Shown: piece by piece, positions 55,000 to 64,000 of the stretch
Layout of the letters: each line of letters opens with the position of its first letter
Numbering within the stretch: position 1 is the stretch's first letter
Assembly (NCBI GenBank): GCA_964019135.1
Contig: OZ025248.1
Span: 15,693,574 to 15,757,573, forward strand
Length of the DNA: 64,000 bases
DNA from: Arenicola marina
Lineage: Eukaryota; Annelida; Polychaeta; Arenicolidae
Direction: 5' to 3'
The notes under the pieces: generated by a model
Databases searched by the model: none
What the model saw: the letters and a program-made list of their open reading frames with translations, nothing else
What the model was told of the DNA's origin: nothing
Position numbers and translations under genes: made by a program

Positions 55000-55286
55000 A
55001 CCTGCTGTTAGGGGATTAGCACCTAGGCTTAACTCGTAACAGGCAGCAGGTGCGAGAATAAATATGTCGCCTTGCCTGTTCAATAGTCCCGAGGTATCAA
55101 GTTTATATGGTTCACAGTCACCATAAATGCAGAATTTCCGTCGTTTTGAGTATAGAAATATCTTCCTGGAGTATTCCTATAACTTATGTAGCCAAATATT
55201 TTTGAAGACTCGTCCAATTCGTAGCGAAAATCGGTTGTAAATCGAGAGCTCGTTTGCTAAGCGTGCGTGCGATCGGTTGCAGTAGA

Positions 55287-56163
55287 AACAGAGAGAAGGA
55301 CGAGGGGGGAGAAAGAAAGAAGGGCGAGGGGAGAGAAAGAGAGAAGGGCGAGGGGAGAGAAAGAGAAAAGGGCGAGGGGTGAGAAAGAAAGAAGGGCGAG
55401 GGGAGAGAAAGAGAGAAGGGCGAGGGGAGAGAAAGGGAGAAGGGCGAGGGGGGAGAAAGAGAGAGGGGCGAGGGGAGAGAAAGGGAGAAGGGCGAGGGGG
55501 GAGAAAGAAAGAAGGGCGAGGGGAGAGAAAGAGAGAAGGGCGAGGGGAGAGAAAGAGAGAAGGGCGAGGGGAGAGAAAGAGAGAAGGGCGAGGGGAGAGA
55601 AAGAGAGAAGGGTGAAGGGAGAGAAAGAGAGAAGGGCGAGAGAAGAGGAAGGGAGAAGGGCGAGGGGAGAGAAAGAGAGAAGGGCGAGGGGAGAGAAAGA
55701 GAGAAGGGCGAGGGGAGAGAAAGAGAGAAGGGCGAGGGGAGAGAAAGAGAGAAGGGTGAAGGGAGAGAAAGAGAGAAGGGCGAGGGGAGAGAAAGGGAGA
55801 AGGGCGAGGGGGGAGAAAGGGAGAAGGGCGAGGGGATAGGGGAGAGAAAGAGAGAAGGGCGAGGGGAGAGAAAAAAAGTAGGACAAGGGGTAGAGAAAGG
55901 GAAAAGGGCGAGGGGAGACGAAGAAAGAAGGGCGAGGGAAGAGAAAGAGAGAAGGGCGAGGGGAGAGAAAGAGAGAAGGGCGAGGGGAGAGAAAGAGAAG
56001 CGGGCGAGGTGAGAGAAAGAGAGAAGAGCGTGGGGAGAGAAAGAGAGAAGGGCGAGGGGTAGAGAAAGGGAGAAGGCGAGGGGAGAGACAGAGAGAAGGG
56101 CGAGGGGAGAGAAAGGGAGGAGGGCGAGGGGAGAGAAAGAGAGAAGGCTGGAGGGACAGAGAT
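55287..56163 (+). repeat. 24-bp purine satellite, right-hand portion beyond the LINE
   Basis: The same unit and variants as 32076-49844, including the AAAAGTAGGACAAGG marker at 55879. The LINE therefore split one array. The last units before 56163 are degenerate (AGAGACAGAG, GGCTGGAGGGACAG). Confidence 0.97.
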
Positions 56164-56963
56164 AAAAACATTTAGCAGGCAACGTGGGCATGATGGCGAA
56201 GGCACAGCGGTGATGTATTATAAAAAAAGCCATTAGAAGTGACAGGTCGATATCATTTTGTAGTGTCACATGACGGCCTCATACGTCCGCTCACTGCGGT
56301 ACAATGTTACCGACGTCCCTTATACATGGCGGGCCTTTGCGCACGACACGCTCCCAGCTCTCTACCGACACGCAACGCGAATAACGTCAGGACGACGAGG
56401 TCAACAGAAGGACACCGGGACGCCACGTCGACAACAGCGCCAACCACCGGTAGGACGCAAAACGCAATTAATGGTGGATGAAATGAGAGAAACTTCATCC
56501 TCTTTGCTGGTTTGGCGAGACGATGCGAAGAGAAAAGACGTGCCGACCAGGCGCGTTGAAGCGGCGCAGCTTTATGATGGGCAATCTGTATCTCAACGCT
56601 ACCGACGTCTCAGCAGACAACACAAGAGGGTGGAACTGACTAGACAGGGTTTGAAGAGGGGACCGTGTAGAGAAAAAGACATCTGCTGCCACGGCAACAG
56701 CGTCACGGAGTCGGGGTCGTGGGGGGTGGGCAGTGGGGCTGCGCTAGCAAGAACATAACGAAGCAAAACCATACCTAGGAAAAAAAGCCCTATGGTTGAT
56801 TTCACGGAATCCTTCACTCTGTCGCTGTGCATGGTTCGTCAGTAATTATATCCATGTATTAGACACCATCAGGTTTTTTTAAGCGCGTGTCCATAGACAA
56901 AGAGTAGAGATCAATACGAATTTAATGACGTCATACCATAGCTGGTGTAGCTTTCTGTTTCCC
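56164..56963. other. Unique, partly CpG-rich interval between satellites
   Basis: A 162-codon plus-strand frame (56270-56758, ATG start) and overlapping minus-strand frames occur, but no domain, homolog or splice pattern is recognisable. The composition is basic and low in hydrophobic residues, as expected from CG-rich chance frames. Confidence 0.4.
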
Positions 56964-59642
56964 GGCGTTCATTGTAAACATAATACATTAAATGTACAAT
57001 CATCGGGACCCACAGACCACAGGCGGTCATTGTAAACATAATAATGTACAGTCATCGGCACCCACAGACCACAGGCGGTCATTGTAAACATAATAATGTA
57101 CAGTCATCGGAACCCACAGACCACAGGCGGTCATTGTAAACATAATAATGTACATTCATCGGGACCCACAGACTACAGGCGGTAATTGTAAACATAATAA
57201 TGTACAGTCATCGGGACCCACAGTCCAGAGGCGGTCATTGTAAACATAATAATGTACATTCATCGGGACCCACAGACCACAGGCGGTCATTGTAAACATA
57301 ATAATGTACAGTCATCGGGACCCACAGACCACAGGCGGTCATTGTAAACATAATAATGTACATTCATCGGGACCCACAGACCACAGGCGGTAATTGTAAA
57401 CATAATAATGTACAGTCATCGGGACCCACAGACCACAGGCGGTCATTGTAAACATAATAATGTACAGTCATCGGGACCCACAGACCACAGGCGGTCATTG
57501 TAAACATAATAATGTACAGTCATCGGGACCCAGACCACAGGCGGTCATTGTAAATATAATAATGTACAGTCATCGAGACCCACAGACCAGAGGCGGTCAT
57601 TGTAAACATAATAATGTACATTCATCGGGACCCACATACCACAGGCGGTAATTGTAAACATAATAATGTGCATTTATCGGGACCCACAGTCCACAGGCCT
57701 TCATTGTAAACCTAATAATGTACATTCATCGGGACCCACAGACCACAGGCGGTCATTGTAAACATAATAATGTAAATTTATCGGGACCCACAGTCCACAG
57801 GCCTTCATTGTAAACATAATAATGTACATTTATCGGGACCCACAGTCCACAGGCGGTCATTGTAAACCTAATAATGTACATTCATCGGGACCCACAGACC
57901 ACAGGCGGTCATTGTAAACATAATAATGTAAATTTATCGGGACCCACAGTCCACAGGCCTTCATTGTAAACATAATAATGTACATTTATCGGGACCCACA
58001 GTCCACAGGCCTTCATTGTAAACATAATAATGTACATTCATCGTGACCCACAGACCACAGGCGGTCATTGTAAACATAATAATGTACAGTCATCGGGACC
58101 CACAGACCACAGGTGGTAATTGTAAACATAATAATGTACAGTCATCGGGACCCACAGACCACAGGCGGTCATTGTAAACATAATAATGTACAGTCACCGG
58201 GACCCACAGACCACAGGCGGTCATTGTAAACATAATAATGTACAGTCATCGGGACCCACAGACCACAGACGTAAATTGTAAACATAATGTACATTTATCG
58301 GGACCCACAGTCCACAGGCCTTCATTGTAAACCTAATAATGTACAGTCATCGAGACCCACAGACCAGAGGCGGTCATTGTAAACATAATAATGTACATTT
58401 ATCGGGACCCACAGTCCACAGGCCTTCATTGTAAACCTAATAATGTACAGTCATCGGGACCCACAGACCAGAGGCGGTCATTGTAAACCTAATAATGTAC
58501 AGTCATCGGGAGCCACAGACCAGAGGCGGTCATTGTAAACATAATAATGTACATTTATCGGGACCCACAGTCCACAGGCCTTCATTGTAAACATAATAAT
58601 GTACAGTCATCGTGACCCACAGACACAGGCGGTCATTGTAAACATAATAATGTACAGTCATCGGGACCCACATACCACAGGCGGTAATTGTAAACATAAT
58701 AATGTACAGTCATCGGGACCCACATACCACAGGCGGTCATTGTAAACATAATAATGTACAGTCATCGGGACCCACAGACCACAGGCGGTCATTGTAAACA
58801 TAATAATGTACAGTCATCGGGACCAACAGACCACAGACGTAAATTGTAAACATAATGTACATTTATCGGGACCCACAGTCCACAGGCCTTTATTGTAAAC
58901 CTAATAATGTACAGTCATCGGGACCCACAGACCACAGGCGGTCATTGTAAACATAATAATGTACATTTATCGGGACCCACAGTCCACAGGCCTTCATTGT
59001 AAACATAATAATGTACATTTATCGGGACCCACAGTCCACAGGCGGTCATTGTAAACATAATAATGTACATTCATCGTGACCCACAGACCACAGGCGGTCA
59101 TTGTAAACATAATAATGTACATTTATCGGGACCCACAGTCCACAGGCCTTCATTGTAAACATAATAATGTACATTCATCGTGACCCACAGACCACAGGCG
59201 GTCATTGTAAACATAATAATGTACATTCATCGTGACCCACAGACCACAGGCGGTCATTGTAAACATAATAATGTACATTCATCGTGACCCACAGACCACA
59301 GGCGGTCATTGTAAACATAATAATGTACAGTCATCGGAACCCACAGACCACAGGCGGTCATTGTAAACATAATAATGTACATTTATCGGGACCCACAGTC
59401 CACAGGCCTTCATTGTAAACATAATAATGTACATTCATCGTGACCCACAGACCACAGGCGGTCATTGTAAACATAATAATGTACATTCATCGTGACCCAC
59501 AGACCACAGGCGGTCATTGTAAACATAATAATGTACATTCATCGTGACCCACAGACCACAGGCGGTCATTGTAAACCTGATAATGTACAGTCATCGGGAC
59601 CCACAGTCCACAGGCGGTTATTGTAAACATAATAATGTCCAT
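56964..59642 (+). repeat. 52-bp minisatellite, about 50 copies
   Basis: The unit consists of GTAAACATAATAATGTACAG, then TCATCGGGACCCACAGACCA, then CAGGCGGTCATT. Two main subtypes alternate. One reads GTCATCGGGACCCACAGACC with GGCGGTCATT, and the other reads TTTATCGGGACCCACAGTCC with GGCCTTCATT. A third type with TCATCGTGACCC dominates after about 59040. A few units have small deletions. Confidence 0.96.
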
Positions 59643-60060
59643 GTTTTCACTGACAGCAGGTTAGATACCCGTTGATTAGGTTACGGCGAGGCAGTTATTG
59701 CGACTTGGTGGGTTCCGCCGACATGCCCTGCATGGTGAGCACTGATTCACCTTCTGCTTCAGACCAGATGAGACGAGTATCTGGGGAATTCATAGCCTTG
59801 TGCGTCCTCCCCCCCTATCCCTCCCCCATGTCGAATGACCTCCCCCTCCCCCGCTCCCTCCCTTCCACCCACCTCTCTCTCCCTCAGACTCTCTCTCCCT
59901 CCCTCCTACACACCTCTCTCCATCCCAGGGACAACCCTTGCCTCCCCCCCCACCCTCCATGTCCACGGTAAGTCAACACGCTAAGATGAAACGGTGCTTT
60001 AAGTATGCCCTATAACCCCCACCCACCCCCACCCTCACCTCCCGATGGGTAAGGCAATAC
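59643..60060. other. Interval with C/T-rich tract, no supported gene
   Basis: A strongly pyrimidine-rich plus strand at about 59805-59965 (CCCTCCCCC, CTCTCTCCCTC) is the main feature. A second run of CCCACC lies near 60017-60040. No exon could be supported. Confidence 0.5.
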
Positions 60061-60092
60061 TTATATAGGCAGGATTTAGTGGCATATCAGTC
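60061..60092 (+). promoter_or_regulatory. TATA-like box and initiator-like sequence
   Basis: TTATATAG at 60061-60068 is followed by TCAGTC at 60087-60092, a match to the invertebrate initiator TCAKTY with its A at 60089. The spacing, about 27 bp from the TATA box to the initiator A, is close to the usual -30. No ATG occurs between the initiator and 60169, where a 1,227-codon frame opens. Both motifs are short and could be chance. Confidence 0.35.
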
Positions 60093-60168
60093 GGCGACAA
60101 CTATAGACCTCTATAATTGAAGTCGGATTGAGCGAGCGTCGTTCTGTACAGACCGCGGTGGGGAGGGT

Positions 60169-63100
60169 ATGTCACCTCCTACCTCCTCTGGCCAGGAAGA
60201 CGGAGATCCGTCTATTGAACGCTTTGAACGCCGGGTTAGGGCTCCGGGCTATGGCTCTGAACGCCGGGTTAGGGCCCCGGGCTATGGCTCTGAATGCCGG
60301 GCTATGGCTCCAGGCTATGGCTCTGAATGCCGGGCTATGGCTCCAGGCTATGGCTCTGAATGCCGGGCTATGGCTCCAGGCTATGGCTCTGAATGCTGGG
60401 CTATGGCTCCGGGCTATGGCTCTGAATGCCGGGCTATGGCTCCAGGCTATGGCTCTGAATGCCGGGCTATGGCTCCAGGCTATGGCTCTGAACGCCGGGT
60501 TAGGGCTCCGGGCTATGGCTCTGAATGCTGGGCTATGGCTCCAGGCTATGGCTCTGAATGCCGGGCTATGGCTCCAGGCTATGGCTCTGAATGCCGGGCT
60601 ATGGCTCCAGGCTATGGCTCTGAACGCCGGGTTAGGGCTCCGGGCTATGGCTCTGAATGCCGGGCTATGGCTCCAGGCTATGGCTCTGAACGCCGGGTTA
60701 GGGCTCCGGGCTATGGCTCTGAATGCTGGGCTATGGCTCCAGGCTATGGCTCTGAATGCCGGGCTATGGCTCCAGGCTATGGCTCTGAACGCCAGGTTAG
60801 GGCTCCGGGCTATGGCTCTGAATGCCGGGATATGGCTCCAGGCTATGGCTCTGAACGCCGGGTTAGGGCTCCGGGCTATGGCTCTGAATGCTGGGCTATG
60901 GCTCCGGGCTATGGCTCTGAATGCCGGGCTATGGCTCCAGGCTATGGCTCTGAACGCCGGGTTAGGGCTCCGGGATATGGCTCTGAATGCCGGGCTATGG
61001 CTCCAGACTATGGCTCTGAATGCCGGGCTATGGCTCCGGGCTATGGCTCTGAACGCCGGGTTAGGGCTCCGGGCTATGGCTCTGAATGCCGGGCTATGGC
61101 TCCGGGCTATGGCTCTGAATGCCGGGTTAGGGCTCCGGGCTATGGCTCTGAATGCCGGGCTATGGCTCCAGGCTATGGCTCTGAACGCCGGGTTAGGGCT
61201 CCGGGCTATGTCTCTGAATGCTGGGCTATGGCTCCAGGCTATTGCTCTGAATGCCGGGCTATGGCTCCGGGCTATGGCTCTGAACGCCGGGTTAGGGCTC
61301 CGGGCTATGGCTCTGAATGCCGGGCTATGGCTCCAGGCTATGGCTCTGAACGCCGGGTTAGGGCTCCGGGCTATGGCTCTGAATGCTGGGCTATGGCTCC
61401 GGGCTATGGCTCTGAATGCCGGGCTATGGCTCCAGGCTATGGCTCTGAACGCCGGGTTAGGGCTCCGGGCTATGGCTCTGAATGCCGGGCTATGGCTCCA
61501 GGCTATGGCTCTGAACGCCGGGTTAGGGCTCCGGGCTATGGCTCTGAATGCCGGGCTATGGCTCCAGGCTATGGCTCTGAACGCCGGGTTAGGGCTCCAG
61601 GCTATGGCTCTGAATGCCGGGCTATGGCTCCGGGCTATGGCTCTGAACGCCGGGTTAGGGCTCCGGGCTATGGCTCTGAATGCCGGGCTATGGCTCCAGG
61701 CTATGGCTCTGAACGCCGGGTTAGGGCTCCAGGCTATGGCTCTGAATGCCGGGCTATGGCTCCAGGCTATGGCTCTGAACGCCGGGTTAGGGCTCCGGGC
61801 TATGGCTCTGAATGCCGGGCTATGGCTCCAGGCTATGGCTCTGAATGCCGGGCTATGGCTCCGGGCTATGGCTCTGAATGCCGGGCTATGGCTCCGGGCT
61901 ATGGCTCTGAATGCCGGGCTATGGCTCCAGGCTATGGCTCTGAACGCCGGGTTAGGGCTCCGGGCTATGGCTCTGAATGCCGGGCTATGGCTCCGGGCTA
62001 TGGCTCTGAACGCCGGGTTAGGGCTCCGGGCTATGGCTCTGAATGCCGGGCTATGGCTCCGGGCTATGGTTCTGAATGCCGGGTTAGGGCTCCGGGCTAT
62101 GGCTCTGAATGCCGGGCTATGGCTCCAGGCTATGGCTCTGAACGCCGGGTTTGGGCTCCGGGCTATGGCTCTGAATGCTGGGCTATGGCTCCAGGCTATG
62201 GCTCTGAATGCCGGGCTATGGCTCCGGGCTATGGCTCTGAACGCCGGGTTAGGGCTCCGGGCTATGGCTCTGAATGCCGGGCTATGGCTCCAGGCTATGG
62301 CTCTGAACGCCGGGTTAGGGCTCCGGGCTATGGCTCTGAATGCTGGGCTATGGCTCCGGGCTATGGCTCTGAATGCCGGGCTATGGCTCCAGGCTATGGC
62401 TCTGAACGCCGGGTTAGGGCTCCGGGCTATGGCTCTGAATGCCGGGTTAGGGCTCCGGGCTATGGCTCTGAATGCCGGGCTATGGCTCCAGGCTATGGCT
62501 CTGAACGCCGGGTTAGGGCTCCAGGCTATGGCTCTGAATGCCGGGCTATGGCTCCGGGCTATGGCTCTGAACGCCGGGTTAGGGCTCCGGGCTATGGCTC
62601 TGAATGCCGGGCTATGGCTCCAGGCTATGGCTCTGAACGCCGGGTTAGGGCTCCAGGCTATGGCTCTGAATGCCGGGCTATGGCTCCAGGCTATGGCTCT
62701 GAACGCCGAGTTAGGGCTCCGGGCTATGGCTCTGAATGCCGGGCTATGGCTCCAGGCTATGGCTCTGAACGCCGGGTTAGGGCTCCGGGCTATGGCTCTG
62801 AATGCTGGGCTATGGCTCCGGGCTATGGCTCTGAATGCCGGGCTATGGCTCCAGGCTATGGCTCTGAACGCCGGGTTAGGGCTCCGGGCTATGGCTCTGA
62901 ATGCCGGGCTATGGCTCCAGGCTATGGCTCTGAACGCCGGATTAGGGCTCCGGGCTATGGCTCTGAATGCTGGGCTATGGCTCCAGGCTATGGCTCTGAA
63001 TGCCGGGCTATGGCTCCAGGCTGTGGCTCTGAACGCCGGGTTAGGGCTCCGGGCTATGGCTCTGAATGCTGGGCTATGGCTCCAGGCTATGGCTCTGAAT

Positions 63101-63852
63101 GCCGGGCTATGGCTCCAGGCTATGGCTCTGAACGCTGGGTTAGGGCTCCGGGCTATGGCTCTGAATGCTGGGCTATGGCTCCGGGCTATGGCTCTGAATG
63201 CCGGGCTATGACTCCAGGCTATGGCTCTGAACGCCGGGTTAGGGCTCCGGGCTATGGCTCTGAATGCCGGGCTATGGCTCCAGGCTATGGCTCTGAACGC
63301 CGGGTTAGGGCTCCGGGCTATGGCTCTGAATGCTGGGCTATGGCTCTAGGCTATGGGTCTGAATGCCGGGCTATGGCTCCAGGCTATGGCTCTGAACGCC
63401 GGGTTAGGGCTCCGGGCTATGGCTCTGAATGCCGGGCTATGGCTCCAGGCTATGGCTCTGAACGCCGGGTTAGGGCTCCGGGCTATGGCTCTGAATGCTG
63501 GGCTATGGCTCCAGGCTATGGCTCTGAATGCCGGGCTATGGCTCCAGGCTATGGCTCTGAACGCCGGGTTAGGGCTCCGGGCTATGGCTCTGAATGCCGG
63601 GCTATGGCTCCAGGCTATGGCTCTGAACGCCGGGCTATGGCTCCGGGCTATGGCTCTGAATGCCGGGTTAGGGCTCCGGGCTATGGCTCTGAATGCCGGG
63701 CTATGGCTCCAGGCTATGGCTCTGAACGCCGGGCTATGGCTCCGGGCTATGGCTCTGAATGCCGGGTTAGGGCTCCGGGCTATGGCTCTGAATGCCGGGC
63801 TATGGCTCCGGGCTGTCGTTCCTGGATATGGCTCCGGGGTATGGCTCCATGA
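60169..63852 (+). CDS. 1,227-codon repeat ORF over the 33-bp minisatellite; coding status doubtful
   Basis: Starting at the first ATG after an initiator-like site, the frame begins MSPPTSSGQEDGDPSIERF and then repeats 11-residue units of two types, GYGSERRVRAP and GYGSECRAMAP, for about 110 units. It ends in CRSWIWLRGMAP and a stop at 63852. The product would be a Gly/Tyr/Ser/Cys/Arg-rich low-complexity protein with no signal peptide, membrane segment or known domain. In favour is an uninterrupted frame with no indel over 3.6 kb, behind a plausible core promoter. Against is that a 33-bp unit with no stop in this frame stays open by itself. A second frame is also open to 63211, and variation is not obviously biased to silent sites. 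I do not recognise a family. Confidence 0.2.
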   Translation: MSPPTSSGQEDGDPSIERFERRVRAPGYGSERRVRAPGYGSECRAMAPGYGSECRAMAPGYGSECRAMAPGYGSECWAMAPGYGSECRAMAPGYGSECRAMAPGYGSERRVRAPGYGSECWAMAPGYGSECRAMAPGYGSECRAMAPGYGSERRVRAPGYGSECRAMAPGYGSERRVRAPGYGSECWAMAPGYGSECRAMAPGYGSERQVRAPGYGSECRDMAPGYGSERRVRAPGYGSECWAMAPGYGSECRAMAPGYGSERRVRAPGYGSECRAMAPDYGSECRAMAPGYGSERRVRAPGYGSECRAMAPGYGSECRVRAPGYGSECRAMAPGYGSERRVRAPGYVSECWAMAPGYCSECRAMAPGYGSERRVRAPGYGSECRAMAPGYGSERRVRAPGYGSECWAMAPGYGSECRAMAPGYGSERRVRAPGYGSECRAMAPGYGSERRVRAPGYGSECRAMAPGYGSERRVRAPGYGSECRAMAPGYGSERRVRAPGYGSECRAMAPGYGSERRVRAPGYGSECRAMAPGYGSERRVRAPGYGSECRAMAPGYGSECRAMAPGYGSECRAMAPGYGSECRAMAPGYGSERRVRAPGYGSECRAMAPGYGSERRVRAPGYGSECRAMAPGYGSECRVRAPGYGSECRAMAPGYGSERRVWAPGYGSECWAMAPGYGSECRAMAPGYGSERRVRAPGYGSECRAMAPGYGSERRVRAPGYGSECWAMAPGYGSECRAMAPGYGSERRVRAPGYGSECRVRAPGYGSECRAMAPGYGSERRVRAPGYGSECRAMAPGYGSERRVRAPGYGSECRAMAPGYGSERRVRAPGYGSECRAMAPGYGSERRVRAPGYGSECRAMAPGYGSERRVRAPGYGSECWAMAPGYGSECRAMAPGYGSERRVRAPGYGSECRAMAPGYGSERRIRAPGYGSECWAMAPGYGSECRAMAPGCGSERRVRAPGYGSECWAMAPGYGSECRAMAPGYGSERWVRAPGYGSECWAMAPGYGSECRAMTPGYGSERRVRAPGYGSECRAMAPGYGSERRVRAPGYGSECWAMALGYGSECRAMAPGYGSERRVRAPGYGSECRAMAPGYGSERRVRAPGYGSECWAMAPGYGSECRAMAPGYGSERRVRAPGYGSECRAMAPGYGSERRAMAPGYGSECRVRAPGYGSECRAMAPGYGSERRAMAPGYGSECRVRAPGYGSECRAMAPGCRSWIWLRGMAP

Positions 63853-64000
63853 TATAACTCCGGGATATGGCTGCGGGCTATCGCTTCGGGATAAGGCTCC
63901 GGGCTTTGGCTTCGGGCTATGGCTCCGGGCTACGGCTCCGGGCTATCGCTCCGGGCTATCGCTCCGGGTTATGGCTCCGGTCCCAGGATTAAGACTCCGG
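60224..64000 (+). repeat. 33-bp minisatellite, about 110 copies, degenerate at its right end
   Basis: Two unit types often alternate and form a 66-bp pair: TGAACGCCGGGTTAGGGCTC and TGAATGCCGGGCTATGGCTC, each followed by a CCGGGCTATGGCT-like half. The 33-bp unit itself looks like two diverged copies of a GGGCTATGGCTC-type half. From 63853 to the window end the order breaks down into single CTCCGGGCTATGG-like units of about 15-16 bp, probably the ancestral form. The array continues past the window. Confidence 0.96.

Larger units (their letters stand above)
49845..55286 (-). mobile_element. CR1-like LINE with two intact ORFs, nested in the purine satellite
   Basis: On the minus strand the element has a 5' region (about 55000-55286), ORF1 (53452-54999), a 27-bp spacer, ORF2 (50032-53424), and a 3' UTR. 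It ends in a (TTATC)n tail, seen on the plus strand as AGATA repeats at 49845-49876. Both flanks are the 24-bp purine satellite, so it inserted into that array. Neither ORF has a visible stop or frameshift, which suggests a young copy. A target-site duplication cannot be judged because the flanks are themselves repetitive. The PHD/esterase/zinc-knuckle ORF1 and endonuclease-RT ORF2 fit the CR1 group. Confidence 0.92.

Noticed and set aside
53909-55039. 376-codon plus-strand frame opposite the LINE ORF1
   Set aside because: It is the antisense shadow of ORF1, whose domain motifs are clear on the minus strand.
56270-56758. 162-codon plus-strand frame with ATG start
   Set aside because: No recognisable domain, signal or splice context. 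It lies in CG-rich DNA with overlapping frames on the other strand, so chance is sufficient.
60128-63211. Second long frame (LNAGLWLQAMA repeats) across the 33-bp array
   Set aside because: It opens at TTG rather than ATG, overlaps the 60169 frame and ends by a single substitution. It follows automatically from a 33-bp unit.

Overview
This window is from a eukaryotic, almost certainly metazoan, nuclear genome. The evidence is GT-AG introns in a gene resembling the N-terminal part of KATNIP (katanin-interacting protein), a eukaryotic tRNA-Leu with A/B boxes and a T-run terminator, two non-LTR (LINE) retrotransposons, and large minisatellite arrays. Compact introns (roughly 0.2-0.5 kb) and a CR1-like LINE whose first ORF carries PHD-like, SGNH-hydrolase and CCHC domains suggest an invertebrate such as amphioxus, a hemichordate, an echinoderm or a lophotrochozoan. 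The sequence alone does not name the species. There are no prokaryotic operons, CRISPR arrays or phage genes.

Layout: 1-380 is a degenerate dispersed repeat ending in poly-C. A tRNA-Leu(UAG) gene lies at 1274-1355. Eight phase-consistent exons of a KATNIP-like gene run from 3264 to 6770 on the plus strand, and the gene is then lost. A 200-base assembly gap follows at 7113-7312. A C-tract minisatellite (44-nt core plus variable poly-C) fills 7540-14123. Non-repetitive sequence with small repeats leads to a frameshifted LINE (17044-19954, minus strand). A truncated minus-strand ORF at 21155-21836 looks like the C-terminal part of an L1-type ORF1 protein joined to an IMPACT-family domain, and it is cut exactly at the edge of a 25-bp minisatellite (21836-28210). 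After 3.9 kb of mostly single-copy DNA with a 24-bp degenerate array, a very large 24-bp purine-rich satellite runs from 32076 to 49844. It is interrupted by a two-ORF CR1-like LINE with intact frames (49845-55286, minus strand) and resumes at 55287-56163. A 52-bp minisatellite (56964-59642) and a 33-bp minisatellite (60224 to the window end) close the window. The 33-bp array is open in one frame for 1,227 codons behind a TATA/initiator-like sequence.

About 60 percent of the window is tandem repeat, in five unrelated main families. Several contain higher-order duplications that can be measured by eye from diagnostic variants, for example 2,664 bp in the purine satellite and 1,274 bp in the 25-bp array. 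The well-supported host genes are the tRNA and the KATNIP-like gene. The remaining protein-like signal is either retrotransposon-derived or a by-product of repeat units whose length is a multiple of three with no stop codon.
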